In this document: piece after piece, positions 33,481 through 44,894 of the stretch
Layout: every line of letters begins with the position of its first letter
Position numbering within the stretch: the stretch's first letter is position 1
DNA from: Phymatolithon calcareum
Lineage: Eukaryota > Rhodophyta > Florideophyceae > Hapalidiales
Length of the DNA: 64,000 nt
Assembly (NCBI GenBank): GCA_977006965.1
Contig: OZ345355.1
Location: 1,736,001-1,800,000, forward strand
Direction: 5' to 3'
Notes under the pieces: generated by a model
Seen by the model: the letters and a program-made list of their open reading frames with translations, nothing else
What the model was told of the DNA's origin: nothing
Databases searched by the model: none
Made by a program: the position numbers and the translations under genes

Positions 33481-33735
33481 AGGGAGTTTTTAATTAAAGG
33501 TTACCAACGCATCTCTCTAATTAAGTTAATTTATTGAGAAGGTACCATGTGTCCCAACTTGAGGAAACTCGGATCCTGTCCTATCGTGTAATCTACTAGA
33601 CTCGAAACTTCATTTTGCTTAGTCAGAATTTCGCAATATCTTGTCAATGGCCCAGGCCATGATGTTCTCCTCTGTAGGGGATCCATCACACTCTTCCATA
33701 TCATTCTTCTACTCGACCTCATTGGTGTCCCTCCT
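33480..33735. repeat. Family A 3' end fragment followed by a family D copy
   Basis: 33490-33515 holds TTAATTAAAGGTTACCAACG, then CATCTC, the family A end on the minus strand. 33525-33735 matches 63300-63480 (TTATTGAGAAGGTAC, ATGTGTC.CAAC.TGAGGAAA, TCGAAA.TTCA). The two families abut. Confidence 0.5.
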
Positions 33736-34263
33736 CAGGGTATGTCGCTCTAGGAAACAAGGACGTTGCGCCAGACAGAGCCCAAATCCCCGATTGGTCA
33801 GATAATATCGACGAAATCACCGTTCGCACTTTGTGCAGTGCCCGTGCTCATGGTGAAAAATGGCCCTGCAGGCGCATGACCTCGAAAACTTAGCTTTCAA
33901 CAGCTCGTCGGTATTCATCTCTTGGCCCATTCTTAAGGTCTACGGTTTGCTTACTTCATTGCCTGTTTTAGTTGTTCATTTCCGTCTGATCAGTGTGTGA
34001 ATATAGATTTTCCGTAAATCCCACATTGCCTCTACAATGTACTGTACCATATTGAGAAACAGAAAAGGAGTTGAATTTCTAAGCAGAGCACGCAGCTTGG
34101 CGCTACAAAATGTGATCGAGCTGCTTGAATTGGACATGAAATCATCGTCCACAACACAGAAAAAGATGAGAACTTAAAGCAATGTAATAAGCGCAGGAAT
34201 CAACTATGCCTCGAGATGGATGTGCAACCGAGCCCCAAAGGAAACCATTTCCGGATTGAAAGC

Positions 34264-34707
34264 TTAAATGTGGCACAAATAAGTTCCGAAAACAACGAGG
34301 GAGATAGAAGATGAGTTTAAGGGACCTACAAATGTATTGCAGACTCGCGCGGCCTTCAGAGTGCCAGAACACATCAATGCAACTGAACCATTTGAGCAAG
34401 CGGCTTTCCAGATGCTTTCCAGGAAGCGTCCCATTAGAATCCCCTTAGTTTGCTCTGGACTAAGAACTCTTCTGATTCGCCGGCAATAGGCATATACAAT
34501 GCTTTCCATTTGGCAGAGACGTTGCACGTTTTTTACGCATAGCTCAAATCCTTCTGCTGAGCATCCCCCGCAGCCACACTGGCCGGGTCTCAACCCGCAC
34601 AGTTCAACTATCGGTAACGTTACCAGTCTAAAGGAGAGATTGTACTCCCGAATGTCCGCCGTTAATTTCTTGGTCGCGCACGGGACGACGATGTGCACAG
34701 TGTGCAA
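34264..34707 (-). CDS. Unassigned Cys-rich open frame without a clear start
   Basis: A 147-codon minus-strand frame with a protein-like Cys-rich middle (LCGLRPGQCGCGGCSAEGFE, then LCVKNVQRLC). No ATG fits the upstream end and a stop precedes it. It may be an exon or a decayed gene fragment. No domain was recognised, and no poly(A) signal was assigned. Confidence 0.2.
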   Translation of the reverse strand: MHTVHIVVPCATKKLTADIREYNLSFRLVTLPIVELCGLRPGQCGCGGCSAEGFELCVKNVQRLCQMESIVYAYCRRIRRVLSPEQTKGILMGRFLESIWKAACSNGSVALMCSGTLKAARVCNTFVGPLNSSSISLVVFGTYLCHI

Positions 34708-34839
34708 GAGCGTAGCTCAGTCTGGATTTGTATCAAACGCAAATGTCTATACAAATATTTATGGTGTATTTTGACTGAGAGTTGATTTACCACAGCAGAA
34801 TTTTTCTCGTAGCCGTACGGCGATTGTCCATACTTCTTT

Positions 34840-35545
34840 CTTTCTTCTTTCTTTTATTGCGGGATTTATCAGAGCTGGTAAACAACTCCACATCCTTACG
34901 GCTCCAGTAGACTTAACAGATACGAGTGGTACTTGATGTCACAACAGCTGCCCAAGCTGCACAATGTGCAGACCTTGGGGAAGCTTAACATCTATATCGC
35001 TACATAGCCAATCTTCAGTCGCCGTCCTTCAAAGGGATGCCCCGGGTTGGAAACCATTTAGGACGCTCACGGTAGCTAGTCATCTCGCTGCCTTCTTTCA
35101 TCTTCTTCTGTCTTCTCTCCCAGCTTCCTTGAGCGTTGCGGCACACCACTCAGGGCGGAATCCATGTACTACCATACTACCAGAAGGTGATAGTCTTCTC
35201 CCATGGGGAGGCCGGATCACAGCTCTTGCAAGTTCAAAAAAAACCCTGCACTGTAGCGGGGAAAAATTCCTGACTGAGCTCTTGGTTCCTATCTGTGACG
35301 CACAGGTGAACGGGCCGGACCGGTATGATAGCCGGCCTGTATCAAATCCGCTTAAATTCGCAAGATTTTCTCGAAATCTTGCAACGGCGGGCTTGGGTCT
35401 GGCATTTCAAGTGTGGCAAGTTCTCGATTCGCCAAGTCCCTGGAGTGCGCGTTCACGCTCGCGTCCGCCATTTCCGGCGGGATTACCGTCGGAAGGAGCG
35501 CTTTGTGCAGCTTTATCGCTGCGGCCACTTGCGCCGGCGCGGGCG
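34840..35545 (-). repeat. Repeat family E copy 2
   Basis: Near-duplicate of 16797-17505, including CTTTCTTTC at the left edge, CACATCCTTACGGCTC.AGTAG, CTCCCAGCTTCCTTGAGCGT and the minus-strand ...EILRI-stop frame end. It continues into a short GC tandem (GCGCGGGCGCCCGCG) at about 35535-35560 that copy 1 lacks. Confidence 0.65.
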
Positions 35546-36234
35546 CCCGCGCCCGCGCCGGAAACTTGTCTTTTTTCGTTCGTGGTCCGTTCGGTCCGGT
35601 CAAACCCTTCTCCAGATCGAGTTTTGGTCCATACTTCTAACGCTCAGTTCATCTGGTACTACTCAACTTTGTAACACTCTGCGTGACTAATATAAGTCTC
35701 GACACGGACAGTTGTGCACCTCAGCGAGCATTCTGTCGATGCAAGCAGTTCAAGAAATACCTTCATTATTCTTAGTTGCAGACTGCAGATATGTACAAGG
35801 ACAAACTTGCAATGGAAAGATTCCGCTGGGACAGAATGTGCGTCGTCAACAGTGCTATTTGAGAAACTGTACATGCGAATGCACAGTATCATCATTTGAG
35901 TGACAGCCTTCCACTGATTGCGATCACAGCATGGTCAACTGAGACGGAAAATGTCGTTTTGTATAAAGAGTTTCGTAAGCAGTTTCCATGCCACTGTTCG
36001 GATTTTGGTTGCTTGCGCGTAACTTTGTTTCCATGGAAGCCACGGTTCACCATCGAGACTTGTTCTTTGTATCCCAAATCGGTCACATAGCAATCTCTGC
36101 GTTTGGAAGAACCATGTTAACAAAATTTGGAGACAATTCCCCTGCGACGTGTAAGCGGACATATATCCTTCAGCAAAATAGATCATATCACGGATTCACT
36201 GTGCCTGTCCTTCCTGGGCTATACTGGGGATATG

Positions 36235-36300
36235 TAATAATTTATTTAAAAGCTCCGAACGCCTCACCTAGGAGTAACAGTGCTTTGGGCTATATTGCAC
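36235..36300 (-). repeat. Repeat family B 3' end with exact CTTTTAAATAAA
   Basis: The minus strand reads KALLLLGEAFGAFK-TAA with the stop inside AATAAA (36241-36252), then TTATTACATATCCCC as in other family B tails. Confidence 0.6.
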
Positions 36301-36604
36301 CACCCATGGTTTCCTCAGGGACAGACAGACCTTGAATTTGGACGTCATCGTCCACAAAGATCGATTTCTCTTGCAAGCTGACTTTGCTCAAGCGGCAGGA
36401 AGATCCATATTTCTTGAAGAAACTGCGCGACCATAGAGCATAATGCTGGTGCCTCAGGAAGTGTGGGCCATGCAGTTGAGCCCCCATAGACTAACCCAGA
36501 GTGCAATAAGATTCATTTCCAGTACGTACTTTAGAAAAGAATACTAAACACCACCCAGTTGTTGCGCATTCAATACAACCATCTCTGCGCCAGAGTGATG
36601 CCCC

Positions 36605-36612
36605 TATATAAA
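36605..36612 (+). promoter_or_regulatory. TATA box of the small secreted protein gene
   Basis: TATATAAA followed by G, 78 bases before the ATG at 36690. A start about 30 bases downstream would leave a 5' UTR of about 50 bases and skip the ATGs at 36627-36635. Confidence 0.6.
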
Positions 36613-36689
36613 GCGTGCTCGTCCCATGGCCATGGAGAGCTGAAGTCAAGGACCTAGTACAACCAAACGTTCAACCACACTTATTCGCA

Positions 36690-36944
36690 ATGAGTATGTT
36701 CTTCCGCTCCAATATCGTGCTTCTTCTCGCCCTCATCGGAATCACCTACGCCCGACATGTCGCTCCGGACCTCACGGAGATCACTGCACAGAGAACCCTG
36801 GTCTCCGAAGCGTCTGAAACCCTGGACAAGATTTCTGTTCGCACTTGTTGCTGCCAGGATCCTTATTGCTGTATTCCCCCTGAGGTATGGCCGTGCGGTC
36901 GAGCTACGGCTAAACGCACAGTCAGGGATATCATCAAGAAGTAG
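36690..36944 (+). CDS. Small secreted Cys-rich protein (84 aa)
   Basis: The start at 36690 gives a clear signal peptide: MSMFFRSNIVLLLALIGITY, then A21, the likely cleavage point. A longer in-frame start (36615) would bury the signal and lies at or upstream of the likely transcription start. The mature part has an acidic pro-like stretch (residues 22-50) and then six cysteines in CCCQDPYCCIPPEVWPC (53-69), followed by a basic tail. A TATA box lies upstream and AATAAA downstream (37071-37076). The pattern resembles small secreted effectors or venom-type peptides in layout only. No family is recognised and the function is unknown. It is intronless. Confidence 0.72.
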   Translation: MSMFFRSNIVLLLALIGITYARHVAPDLTEITAQRTLVSEASETLDKISVRTCCCQDPYCCIPPEVWPCGRATAKRTVRDIIKK

Positions 36945-37070
36945 TCCGCGCCGGGGACAAAAGCTTGGTGCACTTGAGTGTACCTTCGCTTCCCTCGCTT
37001 CTTCAACGCTCTGCAGGAGCATCTTTAACACAGAAGATAAATGACTGTGTTCATTACCTGATAGATTAAA

Positions 37071-37076
37071 AATAAA
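37071..37076 (+). terminator. Poly(A) signal of the small secreted protein gene
   Basis: AATAAA, 127 bases after the TAG stop. Confidence 0.5.
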
Positions 37077-37669
37077 TGCAAAACAAACGTATAACTATTT
37101 TATGCCCCTCTCCTTTACCTTGTCTCTTCCTCGACATATTGCAAAACTTTTTCGTGTAATTCGGGAGGACAATCGGAAGGTTTCTGTCCTCTCTTGTGGA
37201 TATTTTTCAGTCTGGACATACGAGACGACATCAACGCGAGCACGTAAAGAGTTCGCATAGTTTTTGCGTGGACTACAGCATCGAATTATTCCGTTAGCAA
37301 GAATAGTGCCAATAGTCTCTTTTTTTGAGTTTCAATTGTCTTGCGAGTGGCATGTCCATCGCATTCATCAAATGCAAAGGGACACCAGTACGGTTTTTTC
37401 TGATCAAAGGGCAAGAGCATGACACTTTTGAAGGTTGGTACTCTCCTTTGCTTGCCTTCGGGTAACTGGAAGCCGAATTCGCAAGGTATCCCCTGGTGCT
37501 CGTATCTCGGCGCTGTCGTAACAGAGCTCTCATGGCTGTACTCTCATTTCCCGTCCTCCTCTAAAGTATATTTTGCATTTTTCTTGCGTGCTCGCATATC
37601 TTAACCTGTCGCACCAAATTGCGGCCGCTTGCAGGCAAGGATCCCGACACACGCGAAGCCCGTTAAGGC

Positions 37670-37996
37670 CAAAGCATTGGAAAAAATAATTGCTATTGTA
37701 ATTATTTAAATTATTGTTCCAATAATTTATTCCTGAGTCTCGCATATTTATTGTATTTATTGAGATCGTCGTGGTTGCGACAATTATTGTATCGGACTCC
37801 TCATTTTTTCGATCCGGTTATTCTATCGCGACAGAAAGTAGCAAGAAGGATCCAATAATTCGGGGAATAACCAGTTATTTATACCTCACTGAACTTGAAT
37901 ACAATAATTTATTGCTTCTGCGTTCAACAATAAATTATTTATTCTCGACACTTTTCGAGAAAAGAATAAAAATAAATAAATAATTCCAATGCTTTG
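37670..37996. mobile_element. hAT-like MITE, 327 bp
   Basis: Terminal inverted repeats CAAAGCATTGGAA and TTCCAATGCTTTG are flanked by a perfect 8-bp duplication GTTAAGGC (37662-37669, 37997-38004). The interior is AT-rich (TTATTG/AATAAT runs) and non-coding. The 8-bp duplication points to mobilisation by a hAT transposase. The subterminal TATTGTAATTATT is similar in style to the TTGCAAT motifs of the coding hATs here, but the TIR differs. Confidence 0.88.
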
Positions 37997-38084
37997 GTTA
38001 AGGCGTCGATGGGAGCTGGGACTAACTGAACGCTCCTTACAACTAGTTTATGTGATTTCAGAGATATCGAGAAATCAAGAAAAC

Positions 38085-38225
38085 TTTTTCTAGAAACTGT
38101 TGTTTATTTGAAAGCCCTTATTAAATCTTCTAAGACTGTACGGGAGCAGCTTTTCAGAACTTGTTCATTATAATGTATCGCCTGGTCCCTAATACAGGGA
38201 CTCGTCGTGTCTCAAAAATCCAGTC
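38085..38225 (-). repeat. Repeat family C copy
   Basis: The minus strand reads TTSPCIRDQAI...RTVLEDLIRAFK-TAA within CAAATAAAC, co-linear with the copy at 4240-4400 on the opposite strand. Confidence 0.65.
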
Positions 38226-38229
38226 TTGA

Positions 38230-40240
38230 ATGATATCTTATCCATACCACTAAGCCGTTGGTGCAGAGAGTGATGTGGAAGAGGGCTTTGTTCGTCGTCT
38301 CAATCGACTTCCGAAAAACGAAGAAGTAACGAGAACCTCGGACGTTTTTGTTCAACTCGTGATAACGAAAATGAGAGGCAATAAAAACCCTAGAACCTCC
38401 AAGTTAACTAAATCGTTAAAGACACTCGTGGAAGTGCATGTACAGCAGATATCTAAAATTACATCCGTCTGGAAACAGGAAGAGATGCTTTCTTAATTCC
38501 AAGACTCTCAAATTCAGATTCGCAGCTAAGTTAATGAGCCTTGTCCTCCCACGAATTATCAAAACAAAAAGCATTTTTCACCAAAAACATATCTGCCGTT
38601 CAGAAACTCACCAATACAAAAAGCAGTCGTGTTGCAACTACCGCACAGCTGTTTCCTTCTTTCTTTTCGACTGGTAGTTGACCGGCAGATGCAACCTGCC
38701 CTGTTTTGAAGACGAATATTGTTTTTGATTTTTGCTACTTTCAGTTTCATATTTTCGGAATGCAGCCAGCTTTCTCGACATCAATATCTCTTCAATCAAA
38801 TTGAAAAAGCTTCTTTGCAGTGATCGGGCCGGAGCAAAGAAGGTGAGGCGTTTTTACAAACTGGGCTTTAATGACTTGCACAGATTTATTCAGAACACAG
38901 ACTTTGGAACTTACTGCGATCTATTGGTTGTTTTTATTTTAGTCTTGTTTATCCCCCATTTTGTTCGGGAGACCAGCAACCAGTAGAAAATAATAAAAAT
39001 CCAGGCATGACTTCAAAAAATGATGTATTATGAGTTTTTCTAGCTGGAAACTGCCCGTTCGAGTCGAGGTTTTTCTTCCTCTAGTCGTGGAACTCATGGT
39101 CTTATTCGTTCAAGTATGGCATGTGCGTTGATAGATTTGTTCACGGGGTGCCTCATTGCGCCACAGTCCCTGTAGTACCTCCTTCGCCATTGACTAGGAA
39201 ATACAGCTACAGACATCTCAGATCACCTTTTTGCGGAGATAGCCCTAACCCGTGGCCAAAATGTAAGGCTAATTTTAGAACGGGCTTTGCAGTCTAAAAC
39301 GACTACTTTCAAGAAGAACATGCTTTTTGAATGTAGGCTCTCCATGTACAGACGGCATTAAGACGAATACATCCAAATAATTAGAACGAATAGTGTCTTC
39401 AATTCCGTGTGCTTTATTGCACATTGAATATGGGTTTGAATACATGTTCTACGCACCCACGAGAACAACATAAAGGGCTCAGAAGCTCTGAACCCGATCT
39501 CCATCTTCTAGTCATTGCCGATTTCAACTTGTACAAGTCTACTGTGTGTTCCAGCACCATTTTACTCCGTCCATTGTGCTCCAGGAGGAACGTATGGCTT
39601 AAGAAGAAGCCAAGCCCCATGAGCCTCGAAGAAGAAGAAGTTTGAGTTTTTGTTTCCAACGACTAAGGATAAGATGGTCGAATGACAGTATACATCTTTG
39701 GTTGCCACTCTGCTCAAAAAATTTTCTCAGCAGTCTAATGCCTTATCGGAAAAAAACGACCTTTTCATACAGGCTTGTTCGATTTGCCTTTCTCGTAAAT
39801 GGCAAACCGGTGATCTTCTATGAAACAATTAGATACATGTTCCAGGTGTTGTTCTGCAAGCATCGCTTCTGCACTCCGAATGTCCTATGCACGGATTCTG
39901 TCATGAGGCAATTCGGGCTGACAAAGAGCTCTTCTATTGCATTTCTAGTCTCGGAAATTCAAAATTATCATGTAGAATATAGCGAATGAGCACGTGTTCT
40001 CAAAGAGAAGCATGACAATACAGTATCTTTTCGAGTAACGGGGACAGCTCAATTACGCGGCGGACACGATGATTAAAATTTCGTCGTGCTTGTGCATATG
40101 CGCTTGACAGAGCCCAGTAGAATTCCATAAACGTGTGGCAAGCTGAGTGTAGAAGCAGATTTCCAAGTGTCGCAGTTGCTATGTTTTGGTCTACAAGCAA
40201 CGGGTTGATTCAACTGTCTCTAGATCGAGGCTCGTACTTA
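38230..40240. other. No gene recognised
   Basis: Short frames only. The frame 38275-38496 is hydrophilic with no recognisable domain. Confidence 0.3.
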
Positions 40241-40249
40241 GCGAGCGGC

Positions 40250-40760
40250 GCAATATGCAGTACAGTAGCTCGCGCGCCGGGGAATCTCGGAATCAAGCCT
40301 GCTATCACATCAAGCGGTACCTCTCACCATGGAAGCGGCACGATCCATTATCAAACCGCCTTGTAGAAGCAAACCAGTTACCATCCCGACACTCCCGGAA
40401 GACCTACACATCTCACATACAGGGCTGAGGTAATACTCAACCAGCTCATAACTAATTGCTCTCCAATCGTCGCCAGCTTTCACCATGGACACAACGAGAA
40501 TGAGCCACTTCCTCACGACCCAATGTGCAAGAAATGCCCGTACGGTGTGAAGGAAACTGTGGAACATATGATCCTACATTGTTCGGGTCGGGCTGTTAGT
40601 CGACGGAAATTCATCGGCAGAGTTCGGAGCAAAACGGTAGAAGATCTGTGCAGAGAGAAACCCGTAGCGATAATCCAATATTTGAACGAAGAGAACTTGC
40701 TCGAGAGCAAGTTTAGGCGTTAACTTAAAAATTGACGTCATCTGCAATAAAGAAAGAAAG
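40250..40760 (+). mobile_element. LINE 3' end: C-terminal zinc finger and (AAAG)n tail
   Basis: CKKCPYGVKETVEHMILHCS with GR is the C-terminal CxxC...H....C element of RNase H-type LINEs. It continues open to a TAA at about 40723. The 3' tail is TGCAATAAAGAAAGAAAGAA. Upstream (40250-40460) is decayed. Confidence 0.75.
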
Positions 40761-41614
40761 AAAGAAAAGTACATATAGTCGTAAGGTACATTGGAGTCCA
40801 AATGATACATTTACCGGCCTCAGAACTTGAGACTGTTGTAAGATAAGATTTGGATGGGTGGCGTTACTGGAAGCTCTCGATGTCTTCTCAACATCTGAGA
40901 GGAATATCATAGCGTTAAGTCGCGTTGCCTACATTTGTAGTTCGTGTTCTTGGAGCAGATATCCTGGATTGCGTCGGCCGTGCCTTGCAATCCGCCTTCG
41001 GACAAGCTTTGGGAAAACCAAAGAAGAAAAAAAGAAAACTAGTTTTTTATTTAAATGGAATACCAAGTAGTCGGGTGATTTAGACTGAGATTGTGGCATT
41101 GAAGTATTTTCGTTTACTCTATTTGTGGTTGGCTTCCGTACTGGAGGTTAAATGGCACCTTGAGATTAAGGTGCGACAAGATCTCAGTTGAGAATTGAAT
41201 GATCTAGGGCAGGGGTATCGAAGAATTTAACACAGACTATTTTTGATGGCAGTTGTGGACTGCTAATCCAGTACTTTATAGTATGTGCTCGATAAGCATC
41301 TAAGCTTTTGCGCTTCGAACCAATGATTTTTCTTAAAAATCTTCAATGACATGTCAGAGCTGTAATATCCTCAACTACTCTAATCGACGACCCGGACTGT
41401 CGCTAAACTCGCCAAAGGCACTCCGGTCCAGACAAGGCTGGGGACGTCAGTACCCCCTTGCGTGGATCGCCGTGCTTCACGACGGACCCGGAAAGTCGCT
41501 AACCAGCCCATGGCGCCTAGGCGCAGAAACGACTTGGAACGTCGCAAACTACCATGTGCGTACCGTCATTCGTCAGGAGACTGTGTACTCTGCGTGATAA
41601 TAGAAGCGATATGA

Positions 41615-41805
41615 TTTTCCCCCGCGAGATCTCCTCTGTGAGACCAGAGGTAGGTTCCGGAGTTTTGATGACTATGCCACTTTTAGCGAAATGGAGCTTT
41701 TGGGTTCCGATTGAGTCCTCGAGGCTCACCAGGAGTGTTGTTCAAAGCGTCAGCAGATGCGTTGGTAACGCTATAATAAAATTTTCTTATTCTTCTTCTA
41801 GTTTT
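41615..41805 (+). repeat. Repeat family A copy
   Basis: CCCCGCGAGATCTCCTCTGT, GAGACCAGAGGTAGG and AGCGTCAGCAGATGCGTTGG are followed by TAACGCTATAATAAAATTTTC and TTATTCTTCTTCTAG, the same order as 7312-7500. Confidence 0.6.
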
Positions 41806-41859
41806 AATATTTTAGAAAATGATGTCCATTTGTGATATTCAGTCAATCATTTTGCCTTT

Positions 41860-42180
41860 TCCCCTAGTTGGGCTAGCAGCAATTCGAGGGCTTAAGTCTC
41901 TTCCATTCTATCCTGTCGTTAGCGAGTTTGACTGGGGCTTTAACTTCTAGTCCAGGTACGTCACCAAAGATTTTATTCTGGCGTTGCTCTGATATCGCAG
42001 CAGCTGGCGGAACAGGCGCCGATCGCCCACTCTAGCATGTGTCTAAGCCGCTTCCCTCGTAAGTCTCTGGACCGCATAACGACTTTGATGGTTTTCTCGG
42101 CTATTGGTCTCTCCGTTATTCTCGATAGCATCTTACAACCTGTTACCTTGAGTTTCTACCGAACTGGTTCTGTCAGCTTC
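41860..42180 (-). mobile_element. LINE C-terminal fragment
   Basis: The minus strand reads ESWKLTEPVR, then KVTGCKMLSRIT, and further on IFGDVPGLEVKAPVKLAND. It is co-linear with the LINE end at 63480-63880 (YGCESWKLTENVRKKLRGTG, IFGDVLDLDVQAAVKLAAN). Confidence 0.75.
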
Positions 42181-42334
42181 CATGAGCCGTAAAGGCCAAC
42201 AAGACGGAGAAGTAGACCTGTTTCGTGGAGAAACTTATTGCTTCCCGAGCACCGTCTCTGCCTCCGCACGCTCCTGTCGGGACGGGTCCCTTGTGCCGCG
42301 CGTGGTTGCGTGCATTAGATGGAGAAGAAGTAAA

Positions 42335-42760
42335 AGGTATATTATTATTTAAATGATACCAACGCATATGCTCACGCTTCGGGTAACTTTCCTAGCGGCT
42401 AGAAGATTTGGCTTGAATCTTTCTGAAGAAGGGTTTGTTTTTCGTTGATGCAACACGATTCAGTGAACTGCAAAACCCACCTCTAGTCTCCTTTACTCAA
42501 GATGTAGGATAAAACAGCTTAACTTCAGAGGGGAAGCATCAGAGCTTTTCTGGGGCAAGTATAGAAGAAGTGTGGGCTTTTTATTTAAGAATTACAACAT
42601 GTTTGCAGACGCTTAAGGGAGTTTTGGGAAGGTCATAGGGCCACGTACAGGGTCTCTCTTTGCCAAGCACGATCTGGTGGAGTACTAAAACCTACCTCTG
42701 GCTCATAATTGGGGCTCGAGGTGAAAACTAATCCACTATATGGTGCCACGAAAAGTCAAA
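42335..42760 (-). repeat. Two family A copies in tandem
   Basis: Copy 1 (42335-42500) reads EVGFAVH, HQRKTNPSSERFKPN and KVTRSVSICVG. Copy 2 (42565-42760) reads PEVGFSTPPDR, then DPVRGPMTFPKLP. Both end in AAATAA(T/A) followed by an ...ACTTCTTCT tail. The two are in the same orientation about 70 bases apart. Confidence 0.6.
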
Positions 42761-42889
42761 TTGATATGTACGGCATTGCTTCATGTTTCGGGCGCACTGG
42801 AACTATAATAGCGTTTCAAAGGCTTCCTTCTCAAGCCACTCTCTGAGTGACAAGGTTCGGGGGAGCTGGTTGCACAATCGGAATATATC

Positions 42890-43440
42890 ATGCTCTATTT
42901 GAAAAGCTCTAAAACCTCAAGTTTAGTAACAGGGCAGCTTTTCACTGTCTTCCGTTCCGGTCACACTTACTCTCCTAAAATCTGCTTACTTTGAGTGTCT
43001 CTTCGCTTGAGGGCCCGCGTGACTCTTTTGCATTTACATGCAGTCTCCCAGTCCATTTCCCTGGATCGTAGTGCTCGCTGGAGCGCTGCGAGCTCAATCA
43101 AAGCACAAGTTCCAAAGTATGTCTCCAAGGTCAATTTCTCCACAGCGGGGCTCTGCTGAAAATCACTCTTGGGTACCGCGTTCTGTCCCTTATATGTAGC
43201 ACTCTTGGAAGCATGTCCGGCTTGTATATGAGGATGTCTATCATCCGCCCCACCTTCTCTGACACGGAGCAGTCTTCCGCAAAATCGGCAGCGCGTAAAT
43301 AGAAGTCTCGTTTCTCCACTATCACGTGCACATATTTCGGAAAGCAGCATCATTCTTTCTTCGCTTCTGTCTTTTTCCGTAAGGGAACCGCAAATTCTGC
43401 ATCGAATAAGATCCCTTCAATTTCCCGCAGTACCTCTTGT
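42890..43440 (-). repeat. Repeat family B copy with a 128-codon open frame
   Basis: Frame 43353-42967 reads YFGTCALIELAALQRALRSR, then CKRVTRALKRRD. An overlapping frame gives MLPRVLHIRDRTRYPRVIFS, then RAPLWRN, so a single frameshift near 43140 separates the two halves of the family B protein. Upstream, REIEGILFDAEFAVPLRKK and a CRFCGR...HPHIQAGH stretch could be a zinc-binding site, but they are seen in this copy only. Confidence 0.65.
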
Positions 43441-43799
43441 TTTCGGTAGATACACAAGGATAGTACAAATGGAGTTAATTGACCAGTCCTCAATATCCCC
43501 GACTCCGCTCTGGTCCTGTGCAGGCTTTTTCGCGTATCCTCCGATTAATATCCTTTTCATACTGTCCTCTCCTTGTAGTACTATGTTTTAAGAGTGGAAA
43601 TGGTCGTCCCTCTCCTTCGGAAAGCTGTAAATCAACCTGTTTGGTTCGTTCAGTTCCCATAAAACTTGTTCATCATCGTTTGGTAAAAAGCTTCGAAATG
43701 TAGCTCCTTGTGAAGGATTTCGATATCTGATTGAAGAGCCAGGATCACAAGAACCCGACGCACCACCGGTAAAAGAGACAAGGAAAGAAAACGAAAAAG

Positions 43800-43990
43800 A
43801 AGAAAATAGATTTTTACTTTGAAAACTTTACCAGCGCATCTGCTGACGCTTGTGGCAACGTTTCGTGCGCCAAGAAAACGTTGCTTAATTCTGTCCGATG
43901 AAGATATTCTTACAGTGGGTGTTCCAAGTTTCGTTGATCTACAAAAACGCACGTCTTGTTCCCTGAAGGGACCTCGAAGGGGAAAACTAG
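43800..43990 (-). repeat. Repeat family A copy
   Basis: The minus strand has CCCTTCGAGGTCCCTTCAGG, GCCACAAGCGTCAGCAGATG, TTTTCAAAGTAAAAATC and a TATTTTCTTCTTTTTC tail. Confidence 0.6.
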
Positions 43991-44452
43991 TCCAAGTTCA
44001 TGAGTCACCAGCGGGTCCGATTTTCAGTGAGCGATTTCTCTACTGTGTGGGGATATGGGTTGTCGATAGCCTCGTTCAGTTCTCACTGAGGAAAGAAAAA
44101 GAGCAAGAGAGCATAAATGGAGGAATGAACGAAAAACAAACAAAACACTCGGACGGGAAAGCATTCTGACTAAGCGCGTAAATGCCTGAGCCCTCCTCAG
44201 GTGACGAACTTAGCAAGGACGTCGGTCATGCGCACGAGCGCGTCGAAGGGAATCGTTATCCCGATTGTCTCCGTACATGCTTGCACGAGGTACCGGTTGC
44301 AGTCAAGACGCGGTTGAAGAAGTAGAACTCCCCTGCAAGCTTGGGCGTGCGGGATCCAAGCAGGTGATCCAAAATCTGAATAAGCCGAAGGGATCAATAC
44401 ACGAGCATATGAGGAACACGCACCTTCCTTTACTCAGGGGAATCTAAGAAAC

Positions 44453-44498
44453 AAACTACGATAAATGCTACTAGTGCTAGTAGTATTTATCGTAGTTT
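44453..44498. repeat. 21-bp-arm hairpin with 4-base loop
   Basis: AAACTACGATAAATGCTACTA, GTGC loop, TAGTAGTATTTATCGTAGTTT. The arms pair fully, with one G-U pair if read as RNA. It is not part of any repeat recognised here. Confidence 0.8.
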
Positions 44499-44584
44499 CT
44501 TCCTTTTTCGCTTCGCTATAGCGAGTACCGGGCTGTGGACACGTAAGGACTGCCCGCAACCTGAAACCACAGCGTGCCACAGGA

Positions 44585-44800
44585 CAGGGGAGTAATTTTA
44601 CCCCTCGAGGTCCCGAAGGAGACCAGAGGTAGGTTTTTGTATTCCACTAAATTGTGTTAAACGAACAAGAAAAGAAACTCTTCCATAGACAGAATCCAGC
44701 CAAAACATCTTGACCCCAGGAAAGTTGCCCCAAGCGTCAGCAGATGCGTTGACAAATTTTACAAAAAATCTACATTTCTTCTTCTTCGCCACAGTGAAGC
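44585..44800 (+). repeat. Repeat family A copy
   Basis: CCCTCGAGGTCCCGAAGGAG, then ACCAGAGGTAGG, then CCCCAAGCGTCAGCAGATGC. The frame PEVGFCIPLNCVKRTRKETL (one stop) to LTPGKLPQASADALTNF matches 7312-7500. The tail is AAATCTACATTTCTTCTTCTTC. Confidence 0.65.
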
Positions 44801-44894
44801 GAGAAAGGACATCGATACTCGAGAGACAGGATTCTTTTTTGGCCCAAAAGATCACCTATTATGTACATGATGAGACTCGTGATTCGAGTTACGT

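Noticed and set aside
36690-36944. Assignment of the Cys-rich peptide as a conotoxin-like toxin
   Set aside because: Only the general layout (signal, pro-stretch, CCC pattern) is similar. There is no specific framework match or taxonomic support, so the function is left open.
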